This document shows positions 35,495 through 47,800 of a DNA stretch of 64,000 nt, in pieces. Origin of the DNA: Hypsibius dujardini (Eukaryota; Tardigrada; Eutardigrada; Parachela; Hypsibiidae); the NCBI GenBank assembly GCA_001579985.1, contig LRSR01009678.1:1-64000 (forward strand). The letters run 5' to 3'. Each line of letters begins with the position of its first letter. Positions within the stretch are counted from its first letter, which is position 1. The notes under the pieces were generated by a model. The model was not told the origin of the DNA. It ran no database searches and saw only the letters and a program-made list of their open reading frames with translations. Both the position numbers and the translations under genes were made by a program.

Positions 35495-38400
35495 ATGCAT
35501 CCTGGCGGTCTCGTAGCCGCTGTGCTGATATCGTGCTGTATCAATGTGGTCATTTTGGAGATGCAAATCAGGTAGGGCAGTGAGTGGAACGGATCGGATT
35601 TTCTGATTCAATAGGAACGATTCTCGAGTGATTTCTCACCCGTTGAGGACTTAGATTGATTGATCGATGGGCTAATTTACTCACTAATATTCATTTATCA
35701 GTTTTGGGTTTATTCGTGCGCTTGATTGATCACTTGAAGCAATACTTGTTCAACATTACTTGTTCAACATTCAACATTAGTTGATTGATTACTTAATGCA
35801 TTTTGATTGAGTTGACTAGCCTATTCGACTATTCAATTCAGTGTCATAACTTCCGTTTGTGTTCTCCGTTGCAGCATCGATCATGGCTGCACCACTCTCA
35901 TCACTTTCTGCCAGTTCCTGTTCATTGCCGTCGTTGGCTTCATCTTTGTTGTGGATTTTGGGAGAAAGAAACCGGCAATACCCATTCGGTTAGTGATTAG
36001 TCAACAGTGTAATGGCATATGGGTGCGTCTCAAATTTGTATCTACACACCTGACAAAAACCTTGCACTGACCGAATTAAGCACTTCGACTCGGGGTTGTG
36101 TACAGCAGTTGCGTTGAACGAGTGTCATGGCTTGACTCGGTTAGCGCAAGGTTTTTGCCTCGTGTATAAACCATAACGAACCATAACGTAACTATCTGTG
36201 ATACGGTTCGAATATGCGACGCTCAGAGTTTCGAGCTGTCTCACAAAACGCGTACCGAAGTTTCGATACGGTATACAGCACTCATACCAAATCATAACGC
36301 ATGAGTTTTGAGCAAAAATCTGCCACAAATTAAAGCTCTATCCTGCCGTAACGAATCAGCTGATTAGTGTCAATCCACCAATCAAGCAACCTATGAACGG
36401 GACCGAAGTAGGGGAAATCTGATGTTTTCTCCCCTACAGTACGATGCTTCGAAAATTTCTGACAGCTAACTTCTTTCGTGAAATAGCAGAGGATTAGTTC
36501 AGTCACCCTATTTAGTTGCGTCTCCGGTCCGGTCCGGCAGGAATTTGCCGCTTTCGGGAAATGTGTGTTTTAGCACACAATCAAGAACAAATGAATCAAC
36601 TCGTCGAAAAACATCTCTCCGCGAATGATTGAGTTCGACGCCTTCGTTCATTCTTTCCTTAAACCAAGCGTAAAAATTGTTATAACTACATTTATATTCG
36701 TGAATAATTTTAAACTAAACAATTTGGGGGAAGCAGTCGACTGTCGGGGTCGATGAGACCACCAACGAGATACCCAAAAAACCGTCTCCCATCCCATGGG
36801 TGGTTACGGAGATACAGCCAGAAACAAAGGAAAACTGACATAACGCGAATTTAGTTCGAATCGTAATAATTTCAGACACGGGTAAGATTCCAGTTATGGT
36901 TATGGCAAAACCGCGGTATGTTATGGTGCGATACGAATTGGAAACAGAAATGGTTTCGAACCATGCCGGTGTCTCACATCTTTTTGGTTCGGAATACCAT
37001 ATCTCGAGATACGGTTTGCCAAAACGGCGAATTTGAGACACCGTTACGGTTACGTTACGGATTTGGATACAGATTTGAGACGCACCCTATGACACTGACC
37101 TTTTACGGCTCTTCAATACACGAGTAACTGGTTATGATTCTCTGCTGTCCAGGCATTATCTCGGCTTGACCACCATGTTCTTCGCGCAGAGTCTTGCGAA
37201 TAATCTCGCTCTGTCATACAAGATTTCAATGCCGTTGCATATGATCGTCAAGTCGGTTAGTTTTGCAGATGTGAACCGCCCGGCTGCAGTTCATATACAG
37301 TCAACGACAAGATTGAGTACACTGGAGGGTCCGGGGTATGGGCAAAAGGGGCGGAGCAGGGGGTAATCAGGTAGTTGATTGTTTGAAAACTACCCCTGCC
37401 CCGCCCCTTTTGCCCATACCCCGGACCCTCCAGTGTACTCAATCTTGTCGTTGACTGTAGATAGGATGACACTGTTCCATTGGAGTGTGAACTGGTTGTG
37501 CTTAATGTTTTTAGGGATCCTTAGTGGCGAGCCTATTACTTGGTGTCGTATTCCTTAAAGCAAAGTATGTTCAATGTCTTTGACCTTTCTTCTACAAAAC
37601 ATACTTGGCCATGTTAAGCTTGTGCATGTACTCTTGACTTCAGGTATCCGTTGAGCAAATGGCTTGCTGTGCTTCTCGTCAGCACCGGGATTGTCCTTTG
37701 TACACTGGCTTCGGCTAGTCAAAAGGTATGTGCAGTACGAGCAGAGCAGTGATCAGAAGTATCCACAAACTTGCTGACTCTCGGGAAATCTCGGAAACTG
37801 TCAGAATTAGTCCGACCGTAGTAAGACAATCGGCACTCTCACAGATATACAACGGTGGTCGAGGGAGAAAGTGTATGTTAAAAACCGATGTGAAGGAGTT
37901 CCCCCCAATTCCTTGCTCTTACTTCGCTGCGTTTAGGTGAAGCTGACAGTGACTACGACCCACAACGAGACCGTGATCCGGGACGCTGCCGACGCGGCTG
38001 ACCTTCTCTCGTGGACAACCGGTACGCGCGCACTAGCCGCCGTCCCCTTTTCGTAATCATACCAGTTCCTTTCGTTTTCCCATTCCAGGGGTTTGTCTGG
38101 TGGTGCTCTCGGTCCTAATGGCATCCGGCATGGGCATCTACCAGGAGAAGCTATTCCGTTGGTTCGGCCGACACGCTCACGAGGGTATCTTCTACAGCCA
38201 CGCCCTGCCCCTCCCGGGCTTTCTGCTCTTTTGGGATGACATTGTCGAACATTTCGGTGTGATGAACGTCTCCGCTCCGTGGACGTTCGAAATCGCGGAT
38301 GCGACTTTCACCCTGCCGAAATTATGGGTCCTATTGGTGGCGAACGTCGTGACCCAGTATGTATGCTCAACCTCGGTGTTCTCGCTGATCACGGTGTGCT

Positions 38401-38591
38401 CCTCGTTGACAGTCACCCTCGTGATCACGCTACGAAAGTTCCTCAGTTTATTTATTTCAGTTTATATTTTCAATAATGTTTTCACGCCGACCCATTGGGT
38501 GGGGACGGCGTTCGTCTTTGTGGGTACGCTGTTATATGTTGATTTGGTCCGCCTGCCGAAGTTGAACTATATCAAGCCCAAAACGGCTTAG
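35495..38591 (+). CDS. SLC35B4: SLC35B4-like nucleotide-sugar transporter
   Basis: Seven coding exons, 35495-35571, 35875-35988, 37153-37255, 37515-37564, 37644-37725, 37937-38021 and 38089-38591, join to 337 residues (human SLC35B4 331). Family landmarks run the full length: LVAAVLISCCINVVILEM in the first membrane segment, CTTLITFCQFLFIAVVGF, FGRKKPAIPIRHY, TMFFAQSLANNLALSYKI, MPLHMIVKSGSLVASLLL, MGIYQEKLFRWFGRH, FYSHALPLPGFLLFWDDI, NVVTQYVC and SSLTVTLVITLRKFLSLF. About ten hydrophobic segments are visible. SLC35B4 exchanges UDP-xylose and UDP-GlcNAc across Golgi/ER membranes for proteoglycan and glycoprotein synthesis. Intron 2 holds a nested transposon pair and intron 3 a palindromic element. 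The gene is divergent from the PCTAIRE kinase. Confidence 0.94.
36021..37087. mobile_element. 1.07-kb inverted-repeat DNA element interrupted by a family A MITE
   Basis: The left end GGGTGCGTCTCAAATTTGTA and the right end, read in reverse complement as GGGTGCGTCTCAAATCTGTA, form terminal inverted repeats. Just inside both ends are CATAACG/GTTACG-rich repeats, and CTCAAATTCGCC and related motifs recur inside. The left repeat is split by a complete family A element at 36043-36166, so the larger element is the older insertion. No open frame resembling a transposase was seen. It occupies most of SLC35B4 intron 2. Confidence 0.75.
36043..36166. mobile_element. Palindromic TA-ended MITE, family A, copy 2
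   Basis: 124 bases from TACACACCTGACAAAAACC to GGTTTTTGCCTCGTGTA, palindromic, with TA at both ends. It sits inside the left terminal repeat of the 1.07-kb element. Confidence 0.9.
37296..37459. mobile_element. Palindromic TA-ended element, family B, copy 2
   Basis: 164 bases in SLC35B4 intron 3, from TACAGTCAACGACAAGATTG to CAATCTTGTCGTTGACTGTA, with almost perfect arms of about 70 bases and a short GTAGTTGATTGTTTG centre. It is very similar to 15740-15879 but about 24 bases longer in the middle. Confidence 0.9.
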
Positions 38592-38706
38592 TGAATGCGG
38601 CAATTCGCATTTATTTATTGTTTTTGAGTTTTATATATATGCATCTAGCGGTTTTAACCAGTTTAAAAAACGCAGAATACATTTTATATACATTCTGTTA
38701 GGTCGG

Positions 38707-38960
38707 TTTGTCTGTATGTCTGGTTCCTGTGTGTCTGTGTATCTGTCTGCAGGTTTGTCTGTCTCTCTGTCTCGCTGTCTCTTTGTCTCTCCATCTCTCT
38801 ATCAGTCTGTCTGCTTGTTTGTCTTTAACCGGTCTGTCTGTCTCTCTATCAGTCTGTCTGCTTGTCTGTCTGTAACCGGTCTGTCTGTCTGCATACTTGC
38901 ATACCCGCCTGCTTGCTTGTCTGCCTGCCTGTCAGTTTGTCTGGCTGAATGTCTGTCTTC
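38707..38960. repeat. TGTC-type tetranucleotide tract
   Basis: TGTC/TCTC/TGCC units just downstream of the SLC35B4 stop; may lie within its 3' UTR. An internal block of about 50 bases containing TAACCGGTCTG is repeated. Confidence 0.85.
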
Positions 38961-39714
38961 GCGAACCTAAATCAAATTTTTTTTCACATTCGGAAGAGTG
39001 ATGCGTGCGATCTTGACGGTTGGAACCAGAGTTGTCCTTCAGACTACGTCAGCGTTTTTTTGTTGAAATGATTGAGTTGGTTAGTATATTTCGTTATTAC
39101 TTTATTAATAGTTAGTTACTCAGGGTGGCGGCTATTGGCAGTGATGGGGACCGATCTCGTTCTTTCATTCTGCAGTCGACTAGCGACTTCCGGCCAGGAT
39201 AACAACGTTTGTCGCTTCCTCCATCGGGCTGGAAGGGCCTCTCGGTTCGCTGATGAGAATGCCGGTGCTGGTACGGCGTCTGCTGCGTGTGATCATCAGC
39301 GTTCACCGGAAGTCCTGACCCGCTGCTCTATGTTTTGTGCAAGCAGATCGATAGTGTGATTTTCCCAGGCAAACCTGAGGGCTTCCTTGAGAGAGTTCCA
39401 GCTTGCCTTGAGGTTTTTAATTATCCGTCGTAGAAATCAATAACTGGATTAGCAAGTTGAAGGGGGCGGGGAGTGTATGTAGTACGAAGTGGCACGATTT
39501 CATCCCCGCCGGTAAATAAGCTTGACGAAGTAGTGTGTGTTAATCTTTCCATGCTTATTGGGGGGATTGGTGATCTTTAGCGCAATCGCCTGTGGAATAT
39601 GATAGCAGGATTCCCATTCGCTTGACTTGCAGTCGCAGGACCTTGTCTTTGTGTTGGCTTAATACCGGCATATCGACAGTAACTACCTTTTTCGTATTGC
39701 CTGTTTGTTTGTTC

Positions 39715-40020
39715 CTCTGGTTGACCTGTCTGTCTCTCATCCCTGTCTTGGTTAGTTATTCGCATATGTTGCTTCTGACTGCATATGCATCTATCTGTCT
39801 GTCTGTCTGTCTGTATGTATGTATGTCTGCCTGTATGTCTGTCTGTGTCTGTCGGTTTGTCTGTCTATGTATCAGTAAGCCTGTCTGTCTGTCTGTCTTT
39901 CTCTCTGTCTGTCTGTCTCTCTGTCTGTCTGCTAGTCTGTCTGCTAGTCTGTCTGTCTGTCTATCTGTCCTTGTCTACGTGTCTATCTGCTTTTTGTCTG
40001 CCTGCTGTTTGTCTGCTATC
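39715..40020. repeat. TGTC-type tetranucleotide tract
   Basis: TGTC with TGTA, TCTC and CTAG variants. Confidence 0.85.
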
Positions 40021-42378
40021 CAGATACCGATATCTCTATCCGAATGCAACGTTAACTCCGCTTAGAAAGCTACCTACCGTAGGTAGTTCAGCCAGGCGAA
40101 CTACCCCCCTCCACAACCGTCATTGCCCTTTGTTCGGCATTTCCAAAACAGAATTGCCCGTGAGTTGCTCAATCGTCCTCCACAGCGAGATGCTTCGACA
40201 GCAGGATCTGGCACTATAGTACACCCGTTGTTGTTGCTGCCCACCACTTGACGTAGGTAGCTTCGCGCGTGGCGAACCATACAAAAAGCTTTTCATTTTC
40301 TTAGCAATTACTACAAACTCCTTGTCTGCGGTTAGAAATAATTAGAACCCACCTGCAATATATACAGTACAGGTCACTCCTAACGTGGTCACCGAAGCCG
40401 ACCCCCCCCCCGGTTCTAACCTTCGACCACCAACTGAATGTTACACCCGGATCTGACACTGCCAGAATAACCACGCGCGACCGTGGACATGTCCAGGCTC
40501 GTTCGGTGAACGAAAAGAAGACTTCACCGTGCACCGTGATCGCGAGCACTCTCACATTGCAATGCACCTGCACTATATGCAGAGATAATTCTTGCATTTC
40601 ACACGAAAAACGGAGGCTTTGTTCTTTTACGTAGTCCTTTGACATTTTCCCGTGCCACAACAAACACAGAAGGCCGCAACTACATACCCCCCCCCCAACA
40701 CATGTCCACACACACACGCTGCGGCCTGTGTGATGCAATAAGACGGCACTCGGCCATTGTTATCAGAGGAGCTTGATGTTAGCTCAAGCCAAACAAAGCT
40801 TCCGGTGACTTTCCCTCTGATCAGGGTACTCACAGCCCCTGCCTGAGACTCCTCACTATACAGTAGTACTGAGTGTAATTGGCCGGCATATGGTGAAGCG
40901 CCCGCAACCATCTTGACAGCTGAAGAGGATACGTGTGCTTCTCACACCACGCCACGACCCCACACGACTGCACTGTCAACCGGCAACTCTAACGGAGAAA
41001 AGCCCTCTTCCGTTCGGAACTTCCGCACAAAGGCTCAACACAAGACAGCTGTTTACACAGCGGAGAAACACACCATTCGGCTTGAAGTCGAGCTACTACA
41101 AACTACGTAGCAGATATACCTCCTCGTCGGCGATCGTCGTCTCGCACACTTGATGGCCGCTCTTTTGGGGACAATTTTCGCTCACGTTGTCAGAAAAAAA
41201 AACAACAACGACAGAACGGCAACCCATGGAGAGAAGAGTCAATCGAAAGGCCAATTGTGATTTGCATGCTCGCTTGAACAACTAAAATGATTTTTTTTCA
41301 AGTCTCTCTCTCTCTCTCTTGTAAAATTCGCGTGCTCATTGCTTTTAGGTCGCGTTTTGGCTCGCGACCAACCGACCAACCGACCACCCCGACGACGATC
41401 CACCAGCACCCATGCTTCTTTTTCTCGCCACGAACAAAAAACCGCCGCTAATATGGGCACAGACAGACAGAGAGGGTCGCTGCGCGCGCCTTGACGCAAT
41501 TTCCCCCAAAAGCTCGTCGAGCAAGACTTCCTTCCCCTCGAGTACTAGTAGCAGCACCCACTGCCGGTAGCGTGGCGAGAGACGGAGCGACGGAGAGAAG
41601 ATCCATTCAAGTACGGGTGTCCCAACAAGTGTGAAAAGTGTACTTGAGGGTCTCCGCGATTGCGTGATCTATGCTGCTATAGTACTCCACATACTACATA
41701 TATACATGGCCGGGTATATACACATTTTGGCCCCCCCCCCTCTTGTGCGGCATTTGTCTCGGTCTCTCATGCCCTTGTTCACCCTCATTTCCTCTTTTCT
41801 CTCGTTTTTTTCCGTTTCACTGGTGATTCTCCTTGAGGTGTGTGTGTGTCTGTGTGTGTGTGTGTATGTGTGTGTGTGTGTGTGTACATACACAGACACA
41901 GACGACGTAGATGGTGTGTGTGGTAGCCCGTTGTTGTATATGTCTTATTAGATCGTGATCGCGATCACAACCCGTCGTCGACCATACTTTGGCTGCACAC
42001 CATGCTCATTGTGGGTCCTTGGTAGTAGCGCGGTTTTGGGTGTCGACAATTCGACGGGCCCGCCCCTGCCAAGCACTTCCGCCTGTTGATTTTACCCATC
42101 GATAAAACGGCCCAGTCCACAGATTGAGAGCGAGAGAGAGAGAGCCCCTCACCAATCGACTACACCGAAGAGTGGACCGGAAAAAACGCGGTCTGCAGCA
42201 GCATGTGAACACTTTTGCAGGTTGGCCAACTTTTTTTCTCCTACTTTTCCGTGGAACGGGGAGACCTCTTCATGCGAGACCACAACAGTCCCGCGATCTG
42301 ATCTGAATCGAAGTGCGCTTTTTGATTAGCTGATATTTCGGTAATAAGTTTTGTGTGTCTGCTGCTGCTGAAACAATT

Positions 42379-43287
42379 ATGGTGAAGCTGAAGAAGGGCG
42401 TGAAGCGGGGCTCCTCGTCGAGCCATCCGCCGGCCGCGGACCAGGTGGATATGACAGCTTGGAAGAACAACGGCAGCACCGGTGCGGACGGTGCTCGCGA
42501 TTATGAGGCTGGAGAGACCTTGGCGGTTGGGAAGGAAGTGGAAGCGGCTGCTGCTGCTCCCGCCCGGCCGCAATGGGGCAGCAAGTACGAATTTATCCTG
42601 TCACATATCGGATGCTGTATCGGGTTAGGGAATGTCTGGAGGTTCCCGTATGTCTGCTACAAGAACGGGGGCGGTAAGTGTTGATTGGGTTTTTGTTTTA
42701 TGTTTGTGTTGAATTGTCTCACCTGTTATTTGGTCTCTGATGGTCAATACAATAGCTATAAATTCGGACTACATGGCAATTTTTGGAGTTTTGGACGTGT
42801 CCACTGAAAGTTTGGTGCTTAATACCTCGTTGTTAATGCTACATAGACAGTCATGTTCAGATCGAGATCGTTTTCGATGAGAGATTTTGACCTGAAATTG
42901 TTTTGGGGAAATCGGCAGAGCTTAACGCGCGTCGGTGTTTTAGTTTTGAGAGTTAAGATCAGGAGACCACATAAGCAAGGAATACGGCAACACCACCACT
43001 ATCTCAGCACCTCAGCGTGGACGTTCTACTTTTTCCTAGAAAGCATCACGCACACGGGAAAATATTGTGCCTTACCAAAATACCTCACTAAGTTCTTACA
43101 TATTATCTAAGAAATTTATAAGCCGTAATTTATATGAATTAATAAGACCCGATAAAAACGTATGTTTCGGTAAGGTCTGATGAATATTGTCGGATCTGAT
43201 GGGAAATCATAAACTAATATTGTCTGCTTCACAAGCCGGTACAAAACCCTTTGCAAAAGCAGGCAGGCAGGCAGACAGACAGAGAAC

Positions 43288-43334
<47 letters not shown>

Positions 43335-44805
43335 GGCAGACAGGCAGGCAGACAGTCAAACAGACAGACAGTCAGACAGACACACAGACAGTCAGACACA
43401 CAGACAGAAAGACAGACAGATAGACAGACAGGCAGGCAGACAGGCAGGCAGACAGTCAAACAGACAGACAGTCAGACAGTCAGACAGACACACAGACAGT
43501 CAAACACACAGACATGTGTCACAGCAAGAAAAAGTAGGGAAAATTAGGTCTTACGTTTGTTCTTATTTTGTAAATTTCATGATTGCTAGATGTGTTGCAT
43601 CACTGCGGAATTTTAAAGGAGCTCAACAAGTGAGGATGATCTACAGTGCCAGTCTTTCGGCTTACAATTAAGCTTTCATTGTCGTTGTAAACAGCATGTG
43701 CATTTGAATGTGGAGTATTCGTCAGCTTCAGCTGCCGGAATGTGCGCTAACATCATCGCAGGTTCTTGATGTAATTTGGATGAAAGGTCAATCTATGCAG
43801 TGACTCCTAAGGGCTCTCATCCAGGGTATCGTTTTGCAATTTGACTGGAATGTTAAGCGTCAAGCACATTAATTATTTGATCTGTGTCTGTGCCTCTCAC
43901 GAGGGCTGAAACTGTAAGTATCGTCAGGTGTTTCCAATCACCGTGAAATCTGTGATCGCTTAATTCGGTCCATCACGTGTGTAATCGTGATGATCATGAT
44001 CATCATGATTGCACCGTGAATGACGAAACTTTCGCATCTATTCACCACGACGAATACAGCGGGAAAGGAATACAGGACTGTCGCTGACCAATATGGCAGA
44101 TGATGATTACAAAAAAAATGATGATGATGAAATGATGATGAAAAAATGACGTGCGCCGTATTACAGCAATGACAGCAATGTTTAATTTGCTTTCATTAAG
44201 CTTAATTTTTTTGGTTTTTTTTATGAACAGGTGCCTTCTTTATTCCGTATTTCATATGCTTGGTGACGGCGGGTATTCCCATCGTCTTCCTGGAGATTGC
44301 AGTTGGTCAGTATTTTGCCACCGGCGGCATTTCCTGCTGGGACATCAGTCCAATATTTAGGGGTAAGTGACAACGTGGCCTTATGTGGGAAGGAAGACCA
44401 GCGGGTGAGATTGGGTTTCGCGTGTTTGTTTGAAGACTGTTTTCCCGGGCGTGAAAATGTAATGAACAAATGTTAACTAATCGAAGCCTTAGCGCCGCCG
44501 TCCTTCCTGCTAATCCGCCGGCTGTCTAATTTACACAGGAATTGGATACGGGACCACGATGATGGCTGGCTGGCTAAATGTCTACTATATTGTCGTCCTA
44601 TCCTGGGGAGTACTTTATCTTTACTACACTCTGGCCTATGCCGGTTCTGGATCCTTACCCTGGAGTACTTGTGATAACGATTGGTACGGTAGTGTATCTT
44701 ACGAACCGGATGGTCGTGTTAGTTCAACAGGGAAAATAAGCAGACTAACAAACAGACACTTTCTTAGGCAAAAAACAGACATACAGGTAGTCGCAGAAAC
44801 ACACA

Positions 44806-44844
<39 letters not shown>

Positions 44845-47800
44845 AACAAACAGACAGACAGGAACAGACAGATGGACGTTAAGGTAGGCAGGCTGTTAGA
44901 AAATACAGTGCGCGTTTGCGCTCCTTCAAAGTTTGCCCTTTTATGAACCGATACTTTTTTTTTCTCCAGGAATACGAAATATTGTTCGATCCCCTTGTTA
45001 AAGCGGAATAACGAAACGGCACTGTTGGGTGCGGAGTTACCTACCAGCTCTGCGTCACCTGAAATTGTCGTTCCGAAAGTGGACCCAACTACCGAGTTTT
45101 GGGAGTAAGTCCCTAGGCGTGCGTTTGTCGTGCCACTGTCACTGTACTCTAAATGATGTAACACCACCACTTGTTTCCGCCTCGACTGGCCCTAAACAAA
45201 CTTTTCTCTTATTACCCCTGCGCTGCCCGTAGGCGTCACATCTTGAAGATCTCCAGCGGAATCAACGAAGTGGGTGAGGTGCAGTGGCAGCTTGCCCTGA
45301 CACTCCTCATGGTCTGGACGATCTGTTACTTTTGCATCTGGAAGGGAGTCAAGTCATCCGGAAAGGTATAGTCAGAGACCAAGACTAGGCAGTTCTCGAA
45401 GGATAGTTTTTTTAACAGGAACCTCCTGTGTGTGTGCACTGGAGTATATCGATATACAATGTATATTACAAGTGTATCAAATATCTGCGAACTTTTTTTC
45501 TCTAACAGGTGGTCTACTTTACCGCTCTCTTCCCGTACGTCATGCTGATCATCCTGTTCTTTCGGGGCGTGACACTTCCCAATGCCTGGCAGGGTATTGC
45601 GTACTACATCACGCCGAACTTTGAGAAGCTCGGCGAACCCGGTGTCTGGGTGGGCGCGGTCACACAGGTCTTCTTCTCCTACGCCATTGCGCTAGGGTCG
45701 CTGACAGGTAACATCTCACCGACTTATTACGGAATGTAACGTCACCGCCTGTAAGGGTCCATACACCCTGGCTGACTTGAAGAATCTTTTCTCATGCCTG
45801 ATTTAACGGTTTCAGCTCTCGGCAGCTACAACAAATTCGACTACAACTGCTACAAGCACAGTCTGGCGTTATGCGCCTGCGACAGTATCACCAGTTTCAT
45901 CGCGGGATTTGTCGTGTTTTCGGTGCTGGGCTTCATGGCCGGGGAATTGGGAGTTGATGTGAAGGATGTCGCAGAGGAAGGTAATAACGATAATACACAA
46001 CTCTACATAGAAGAGATCGTGCCTGTCTTAGCATGGTGTCGGTACCTGTCTTAGCATGGTGTCGGTACCTGTCTTAGCATGGTGTCGCTTACATTCTGAA
46101 AGACAGAGAACCATGGCAGTGTGTAGCACTTTCCCTTTCCAGGACCCGGTTTGGCCTTTATCGTCTACCCCAAGGCCGCCGCACAGATGCCGCTGGGAAC
46201 GCTATGGGCCGCACTGTTCTTCGTCATGTTGTTGTTCCTTGGTTTAGACAGTCAGGTAATGGGCGAAGGTCTCTCGAGGTCTTGGTACCAGCTGTGAACG
46301 CATTTGGCCACCGAAGCAGCAGAACAACCGAATCGGTACCAGGCAAACGCGATGGGTTGGATCGCTACATGGGTTGAATCGGTGGGGTGGCGGAGGGCGC
46401 CACAAGTGTAAATTGAGTGAGTGTCGTTTACAATTTACACTTGTGGCGCCCTCCGCCACCCGACCCATTCAACCCATGTAGCGATTCAACCCATGTAGCG
46501 CTTCAACCCATAGTGTTTGCCTGGTACTAAATGACTTTTTTGTTTCATCCGCCCCGGCAGTTCGTCACAATGGAAGGCTTCTTCACTGCTATCATGGACA
46601 TCTACCCGCGCATCTTCCGCCTGAAATACAGTAAAGAGATCTTCATCTTCGTGATGTGCTTCGTGTGGTATCTCCTCGGACTGACCATGATTACTAATGT
46701 TAGTACCATCTTCTCTGGCGTCCTTTTCTATGGCAAGCTTTATTTGACATTTCCCTTCAGGGTGGGATGTATGTCTTTGAGCTGTTCGACACGTACGCGG
46801 CCAGCGGGATGGCGCTTCTGTGGACGGCTTTCTGGGAATGTGTCTGCATTGGGTGGTTCTACGGCGCGGACCGCTTCTACGACGACATCCAACGGATGAT
46901 CGGCTATCGCATCAATCCCTGGATGAAGTACATGTGGAAGTATGCTGGTCCCATTTTCACGATGGTACGTGAGTAGGAAGATCGTACTGTAGAATCTCGA
47001 CCCATCCGTGGTACTCTTTGAGCCACCCAGTAAATCAAACCCGGCGGGTCTGCTTACCCAATCAATCAATCGACACGTGTAGTCTTGTGGTTCGCACATC
47101 TTTGCAATCAATCAAAACGGTCGCTTTTGACTGTGTGACGACGTAGGCACCACGGATGGGTCCAGATTCTACAGTACTGTAAAGTCCCGACCCATCCGTG
47201 GTACTTTTTGGACTCCCCAGTAAATTAGACCCGGTAGGCCATACATCTTTGCAATCAATCAAAACAGTCGCTTTTTACTGTGTGACGACGTAGGCACCAC
47301 GAATGGGTCCAGATTCTACAGTAACTCTCGAGCTGGTCCAGCGATGCGAATTGAAAGCAAATAAAATGTACGAGTATAACTGCTATTCCAATCTCCTTTT
47401 CAGTCCATTATGTTGTTCGCCATTGCGAGAAGTCGGCCGTTGACGTACAACCGCGTCTACACTTATCCGGAGTGGGCACAAGCCTCCGGCTGGCTGCTGG
47501 CCTTGTCCTCGATGATCAGTGTACCTGCGTACGCCATCTACCGGATAAGTCGGGAATCGGGATCTGTCAAGGAGGTCCGTGATCACATATTGTATCATAA
47601 TCTCCCGATCGCAAGGGACAGTTAAGCTCCACCCCCTCCAGTCATCTGTGACTGTTCAATCGGATTCACTGTGTCGTGATTGGTTGAAATTTAAGAACAA
47701 CTTCAGAGCGATTGATTGATTGGTTAAGCGGAATTTCTTGACACACGCATTGGACCAGTTGATTGATTGATTGTAGATAAACAATAGCAAACGGTGATGA

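Larger units (their letters stand above)
38592..42378. other. Intergenic region between SLC35B4 and the SLC6 gene
   Basis: Contains TGTC tracts at 38707-38960 and 39715-40020 and a GT run at 41837-41890. A hairpin GTAGTTC...GAACTAC lies at 40083-40105. A stretch at 39120-39360 is open on both strands but matches nothing I know. Confidence 0.5.

Noticed and set aside
39072-39359. Frames open on both strands in the SLC35B4-SLC6 spacer
   Set aside because: No domain, no good splice borders and no transposon protein motif in either strand.
43985-44008. Perfect short palindrome ATGATCATGATCAT
   Set aside because: Simple-sequence palindrome within a GAT-rich stretch; too short to suggest an element.
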